Source: Bacteroidia bacterium (GTDB taxonomy: Bacteria > Bacteroidota > Bacteroidia > NS11-12g > UBA9320). Taken from it: a stretch of 9,833 nt of DNA. Positions 6,921 to 9,833 of this stretch are shown here, in pieces. Every line of letters starts with the position of its first letter. The first letter of the stretch is position 1. A program made the translations under genes and the position numbers. The notes beneath the pieces were generated by a model. The model was not told the origin of the DNA and made no database searches. It saw only the letters and a program-made list of their open reading frames with translations. The stretch is from the NCBI GenBank assembly GCA_022425465.1, contig JAKMFK010000092.1, positions 1-9,833 on the forward strand, in the 5' to 3' direction.

Positions 6921-6936
6921 TTAAAAGATATTACCC

Positions 6937-7611
6937 ATGAAAGTAGCAATAGTTAGTGGAGGAACAAAAGGAATTGGTAAAGCAATATGTCAAATTTTAT
7001 TGGACAATGGACTGAAGGTATATACTTCAGCTCGGAATATTGACCCAAACTTTACACATCAAAATCTATTTCAGTTTGCATCCGATCTGTCTACAAAACA
7101 AGGTGTTTTGGATTTTTCAAATTTTATTTCAAATCAGGAAACGGTTGTCGATATTTTAGTAAACAATGTAGGCGTTTTTATGCCTGGCAAACTGATGGAT
7201 GAGGAAGAAGGCTCTTTTGAAATACAGATAAATACAAACTTAGCATCAAGCTATCATCTAACACGTCAAACCATAGCTCAAATTAGAAAATCTCAAAAAC
7301 CATACATTTTCAATATATGCTCTACCGCTAGTATTACTCCATATCTTAATGGGGGTTCCTATTGCATAAGTAAGTACGCACAACTAGGATTCACAAAAGT
7401 TCTGAGAGAAGAATTAAAAGAAGATAACATCAAAGTTAGTGCAGTTTTACCTGGTGCTACGCTAACCAACTCATGGGCGGGAACCGATTTACCTAAAAAT
7501 CGTTTCAGTGAGCCCGAATCTATTGCAAAACTTTTGTGGACTGCCTACGAACTATCTGACACAACCGTAATGGAAGAGATCATACTTCGTCCTGTTGCGG
7601 GTGATATATAA
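6937..7611 (+). CDS. Short-chain dehydrogenase/reductase (SDR), substrate unknown
   Basis: This 224-residue protein is a classical SDR: a single Rossmann-fold domain that oxidises or reduces an alcohol or carbonyl with NAD(P). The cofactor loop is SGGTKGIG (7-14), a Ser-for-Thr variant of TGxxxGIG. S31 and R33 directly after the second strand suggest a preference for NADPH, though this is inference. NNVG (76-79) replaces the usual NNAG. Likely catalytic residues are N101, S129 in CSTAS, and Y142 with K146 in YCISK, followed by the LPGATLT segment (171-177, the usual PG motif). It is slightly shorter than the common 240-260 residues because the substrate-binding loop after residue 177 is compact and the C-terminus short. 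The gene stands alone between divergent mlaE and the T9SS cargo gene 82 bases later. Substrate and pathway cannot be assigned. Confidence 0.88.
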   Translation: MKVAIVSGGTKGIGKAICQILLDNGLKVYTSARNIDPNFTHQNLFQFASDLSTKQGVLDFSNFISNQETVVDILVNNVGVFMPGKLMDEEEGSFEIQINTNLASSYHLTRQTIAQIRKSQKPYIFNICSTASITPYLNGGSYCISKYAQLGFTKVLREELKEDNIKVSAVLPGATLTNSWAGTDLPKNRFSEPESIAKLLWTAYELSDTTVMEEIILRPVAGDI

Positions 7612-7658
7612 TCATTATTTCATTACAATTTAATGATAGGGTATTGAATAAAAATATG

Positions 7659-7666
7659 TAAATTTG
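7659..7666 (+). promoter_or_regulatory. Candidate -7 element before the T9SS cargo gene
   Basis: TAAATTTG is a full match to TAnnTTTG, 27 bases before the ATG at 7694. A TTG occurs at 7644-7646, but its 12-base spacing is shorter than the usual 17-23. The TTG at 7664 that would extend the reading frame lies inside this element, which favours the downstream ATG as start. Confidence 0.42.
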
Positions 7667-7693
7667 AGGCATATTTTAAATTTAAACTATACA

Positions 7694-9019
7694 ATGATTA
7701 AAGTACTACACAAATTAGCAATGGCCACTCTTTTTATGAGTAGCACCTTTTACTATGCTAAAGGGCAAACCGAGGTTAAAGCAAATGATTTTTTTGGTAA
7801 AGAGATTATAAGTGAAGAACTTCAAAATGAAAACTTAAAACTTAAAGCAAATTACAGGAACTGGAAATTCCCTGTAGATGCAATAACACAATTAACATCA
7901 CTCGATCGTTATGTTAATTTCATGTTTCAAGATACAGCAGTGAAATTTGTATATTCTGACGGACAAGCTCGTCATAATTCATGGAACTCAGTTGGAGCAG
8001 CATTTACACCAAACGATCCAAATTTAGAGCTATCTGATGATAATATCATATTGTCTCGATATAATGAGTACAGTGTGGATTCAATTTACTTCCCATATTT
8101 ATACGTTCGTTACATCGATGAAATTGATGTAAACGGTACAATGACAGATGTTGTTGATACTTTAATTGTACAGTTTTTCAAATTCGATAATTTAAGAAGA
8201 GGACAATTTGTACCTACTGGTGAAGATCCAAATTTATTCATGATACCTAATAATTGGACTCCTAGCTTACATGGCTCAAACAGTCCTGCTTATCAAGTTC
8301 GAATTCCATTAACCATTGAAGATACTACTTCACAACCAAGTGCTGAAGGTTGGGGAACTAGAGGTCAAGTTATTCCTGTACCTCCAGGTGTAGGTAAGGT
8401 TGATTCTGATGCAGCCACTACCAATTTAGAATTTAAGAATGTATTCGGGTTTAGTATGTCATTCGCTACTATGGTGCCTTACCAATTTGGAGATACGATG
8501 GAAGCAAGAGACGGTTCAGAAATCACTAACAAAATGAACTACTTCGGACATAGCATGTACATCAACAACTCCGTTATGGTTCCTCAAACTGAATATTGCA
8601 ACAACTCATGGTGGGTGCCTGGAGAAATTGGATACGGTGGTGATCAAAATGGTTGGGAAAATGCCATACCAGGAAATGCCTATTTCCAAGATAGATATGT
8701 AAACTATGCCATACACGTAACTACTGACAAGTTAGGAACTGAAGAATTGGATAACAATTTAACATTCGGAGTTTACCCTAATCCCGTTCATAAAAATGAA
8801 TTTTTGAAAGCTGACTTCAATTTAATTAATTCCAGCAACGTCACTATCGAATTATTTGACTTACTAGGCAATAAGGTTAAAGAAATAGCTAATGGATATT
8901 ATACCAGTGGAGAACACACATCAGATGTAAATATCAGTGATCTTGATGCAGGTATGTATGTCTATACTATTAAGGCAGGAAATGCAGTTTCAAGTAAAAA
9001 AGTAACCATTATTGATTAA
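7694..9019 (+). CDS. Secreted protein with T9SS type A sorting domain, function unknown
   Basis: I place the start at the ATG at 7694 (441 residues), not at the in-frame TTG 30 bases upstream, because only this start gives a clean signal peptide: MIKVLHK, then a hydrophobic core, with likely cleavage near AKG-Q at residues 22-25. The last 85 residues are a type A sorting domain: FGVYPNPV (358-365), ELFDLLGNKVKEI (386-398), LDAGMYVYTIKAGN (417-430) and the ending KKVTIID. Such domains carry proteins across the outer membrane by the type IX system, after which they are removed as the cargo is released or attached at the surface. The intervening part (about 26-350) matches no catalytic family I recognise. 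It is rich in aromatic, Asp and Asn residues, looks mainly beta-stranded and has a single Cys (C302) in EYCNNSWWVPGEIGYGG. A possible adhesin or surface structural protein is only a guess. It has its own candidate promoter and a strong terminator. Confidence 0.9.
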   Translation: MIKVLHKLAMATLFMSSTFYYAKGQTEVKANDFFGKEIISEELQNENLKLKANYRNWKFPVDAITQLTSLDRYVNFMFQDTAVKFVYSDGQARHNSWNSVGAAFTPNDPNLELSDDNIILSRYNEYSVDSIYFPYLYVRYIDEIDVNGTMTDVVDTLIVQFFKFDNLRRGQFVPTGEDPNLFMIPNNWTPSLHGSNSPAYQVRIPLTIEDTTSQPSAEGWGTRGQVIPVPPGVGKVDSDAATTNLEFKNVFGFSMSFATMVPYQFGDTMEARDGSEITNKMNYFGHSMYINNSVMVPQTEYCNNSWWVPGEIGYGGDQNGWENAIPGNAYFQDRYVNYAIHVTTDKLGTEELDNNLTFGVYPNPVHKNEFLKADFNLINSSNVTIELFDLLGNKVKEIANGYYTSGEHTSDVNISDLDAGMYVYTIKAGNAVSSKKVTIID

Positions 9020-9043
9020 TCAATAATATTATTAACACTAACT

Positions 9044-9076
9044 AAAAGTCCTCTTTTGAAAAAGAGGACTTTTTTT
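9044..9076 (+). terminator. Strong rho-independent terminator after the T9SS cargo gene
   Basis: AAAAGTCCTCTTTT (9044-9057) and AAAAGAGGACTTTT (9060-9073) are perfect reverse complements around a GA centre; in practice the inner A-T pairs would open to form the loop. The GC core is GTCCTC/GAGGAC, followed by seven T residues (9070-9076). It lies 24 bases after the cargo gene stop. Four A residues on the left side give a shorter T-run on the other strand, so it may also act, more weakly, for the convergent gene ending at 9088. Confidence 0.9.
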
Positions 9077-9087
9077 ATACATCAAAA

Positions 9088-9672
9088 TCAATAAATCCCT
9101 GGTGTTGGTGAAAATATTAAATCTTCAACAGATGGACTTCCATCGGTTATTTTATCTCTGTAGTTATTAAAAGTATCTTTGGTCTCTTTGGACAATACTT
9201 CCTGAATTTTCAAAACAAAATCATCAGATATTACAATTGGTGTGTGTTCATATACTATACGACCATCTTCTATAATAGCATTCACAGCATATTCATTGCA
9301 AAGCCTCACTTCTTTGCCAGTTAAAGAACATCTTTCTATCCAACTATCAATCGTATACTTCTCTGTCCGATGTAGATAATCCAATTTACGTAGAAAATTC
9401 TCACTATAGTCCTCATATAATTGAGTAATAGCCACCTTACTCTCGTTACTAATTTCACTTGTCATTGATGACACACATGATTCACAAATTGCGTATTCAT
9501 AGACAATTTCTGATTTATTTAATACCCTATTCTGTTTGAAAACTTTTTCAATAAAATATTTCGAAAATTGTTGAAGTTCCCCATTACACATCGTACATTG
9601 AACAAATGGAGCATTTGTATCAAACGAATAAAAAAAAGATGGAACAGGAAAGCTTATTTTTTTTCGCGTCAT
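9088..9672 (-). CDS. Cysteine-pair (possible zinc-binding) protein of unknown function
   Basis: I do not recognise a named family. The 194-residue protein has no signal peptide or membrane segment, so it is probably cytoplasmic. Two CxxC pairs, C26-x2-C29 (CTMC) and C63-x2-C66 (CESC), are 33 residues apart, an arrangement typical of a four-cysteine zinc site. A second, looser pair, C115 and C125 in CSLTGKEVRLC, follows an acidic helical stretch (about 72-110). The last 60 residues look alpha/beta with many charged residues, ending in DLIFSPTPGIY. A zinc-stabilised regulatory or nucleic-acid-related protein is possible but is inference. The start ATG at 9672 is preceded by a near match to the -7 element (TACTTTTA, 9689-9696). 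It is convergent with the T9SS cargo gene and divergent from the small basic protein gene. Its coding status rests on length, ordinary composition and the ordered cysteine pairs. Confidence 0.75.
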   Translation of the reverse strand: MTRKKISFPVPSFFYSFDTNAPFVQCTMCNGELQQFSKYFIEKVFKQNRVLNKSEIVYEYAICESCVSSMTSEISNESKVAITQLYEDYSENFLRKLDYLHRTEKYTIDSWIERCSLTGKEVRLCNEYAVNAIIEDGRIVYEHTPIVISDDFVLKIQEVLSKETKDTFNNYRDKITDGSPSVEDLIFSPTPGIY

Positions 9673-9697
9673 GATTAATTATCAAGTGTAAAAGTAT

Positions 9698-9705
9698 TAC
9701 ATTTG
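9698..9705 (+). promoter_or_regulatory. Candidate -7 element before the small basic protein
   Basis: TACATTTG is a full match to TAnnTTTG, 15 bases before the ATG at 9721, in the 48-base gap between divergent genes. No -33 TTG is evident. Confidence 0.4.
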
Positions 9706-9720
9706 CACAAATTTTTAGTA

Positions 9721-9833
9721 ATGGGTGTAACACGATTAGAAAGAAAAGGTAGAAAAAACAAGACTGTAGCCAAGGTTAGAGTTGCAACTATCAAAAGATT
9801 AAGAAGTAAATCTACAGTAGAATCTCCTAATAA
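9721..9833 (+). CDS. Start of a small, very basic protein (cut by window edge)
   Basis: From the ATG at 9721 the frame stays open to the end of the window, giving 37 full codons. The product begins MGVTRLERKGRKNKTVAKVR and continues VATIKRLRSKSTVESPN. Fifteen of the first 29 to 30 residues' worth of charge is nearly all Lys/Arg, with only one acidic residue (E7), which suggests binding to RNA, DNA or the ribosome. I recall small Bacteroidota proteins beginning MGVTRLKRK, of unknown role, and this looks like one of them; that is memory, not a search. A candidate promoter precedes it. The rest of the gene, its length and its stop are outside the window. Confidence 0.65.
   Translation, partial: MGVTRLERKGRKNKTVAKVRVATIKRLRSKSTVESPN

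Noticed and set aside
7611..7637. ATCATTA/TAATGAT inverted repeat after the dehydrogenase gene
   Set aside because: The stem has a single G-C pair, a 13-base loop and no T-run after it, so I do not call it a terminator or operator.
7664..7693. Ten-codon N-terminal extension of the T9SS cargo gene from a TTG
   Set aside because: The TTG lies inside a -7-like element, the extension would bury the signal peptide, and the ATG at 7694 gives a normal one.
1..9833. CRISPR arrays, tRNA or rRNA genes, insertion sequences, integrases, phage or defence genes
   Set aside because: I looked on both strands and saw no regularly spaced repeats, tRNA-like folds, transposase or defence motifs.

Overview
The window is AT-rich chromosomal DNA from a member of the Bacteroidota, most likely a free-living Flavobacteriia- or Cytophagia-like lineage. 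Five things point there: a secreted protein ending in a type IX secretion (T9SS, type A) sorting domain, an S46-family dipeptidyl peptidase, a DUF5606-type protein, start codons without a recognisable GGAGG Shine-Dalgarno, and repeated matches to the Bacteroidota -7 promoter element TAnnTTTG just upstream of genes. The exact genus cannot be told from the sequence.

Layout. 1-346: the 3' end of a family-5 (peptide/nickel-type) ABC-transporter substrate-binding protein. 378-785: a 135-residue four-helix membrane protein of unknown function, whose stop overlaps that of the convergent DUF5606 gene (782-1327, minus). 1423-2235 (minus): kdsA, for the Kdo branch of lipopolysaccharide synthesis, with a TTG start. 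Divergent from it, 2391-3191 (plus): fabI, the enoyl-ACP reductase of fatty acid synthesis. 3192-6811 (minus): a compact cluster transcribed as MlaE-type permease, MlaF-type ATPase (ATGA overlap), then a periplasmic S46 peptidase 21 bases further on. 6937-7611 (plus): a short-chain dehydrogenase/reductase. 7694-9019 (plus): the T9SS cargo protein, followed by a strong hairpin terminator at 9044-9076. 9088-9672 (minus): a cysteine-pair protein of unknown function. 9721 to the end (plus): the start of a small, very basic protein cut off by the window edge. No stretch without a gene exceeds about 155 bases.

How the genes fit together. The common theme is the cell envelope: Kdo for lipid A/LPS, enoyl reduction for acyl chains, an Mla-type ABC transporter for phospholipid traffic between the membranes, a periplasmic peptidase, and a protein exported to the surface by T9SS. 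A truncated peptide-type binding protein and a dipeptidyl peptidase in one window fit a peptide-using lifestyle, but they are not in one operon. I found no tRNA, rRNA, CRISPR array, insertion sequence, integrase, phage gene or defence system. I do not see evidence for a previously undescribed multi-gene system. The points most worth a second look are the arginine that predicts acidic-residue specificity in the S46 peptidase, its linkage to the Mla pair, the uncharacterised T9SS cargo and cysteine-pair proteins, and the recurring -7 elements.
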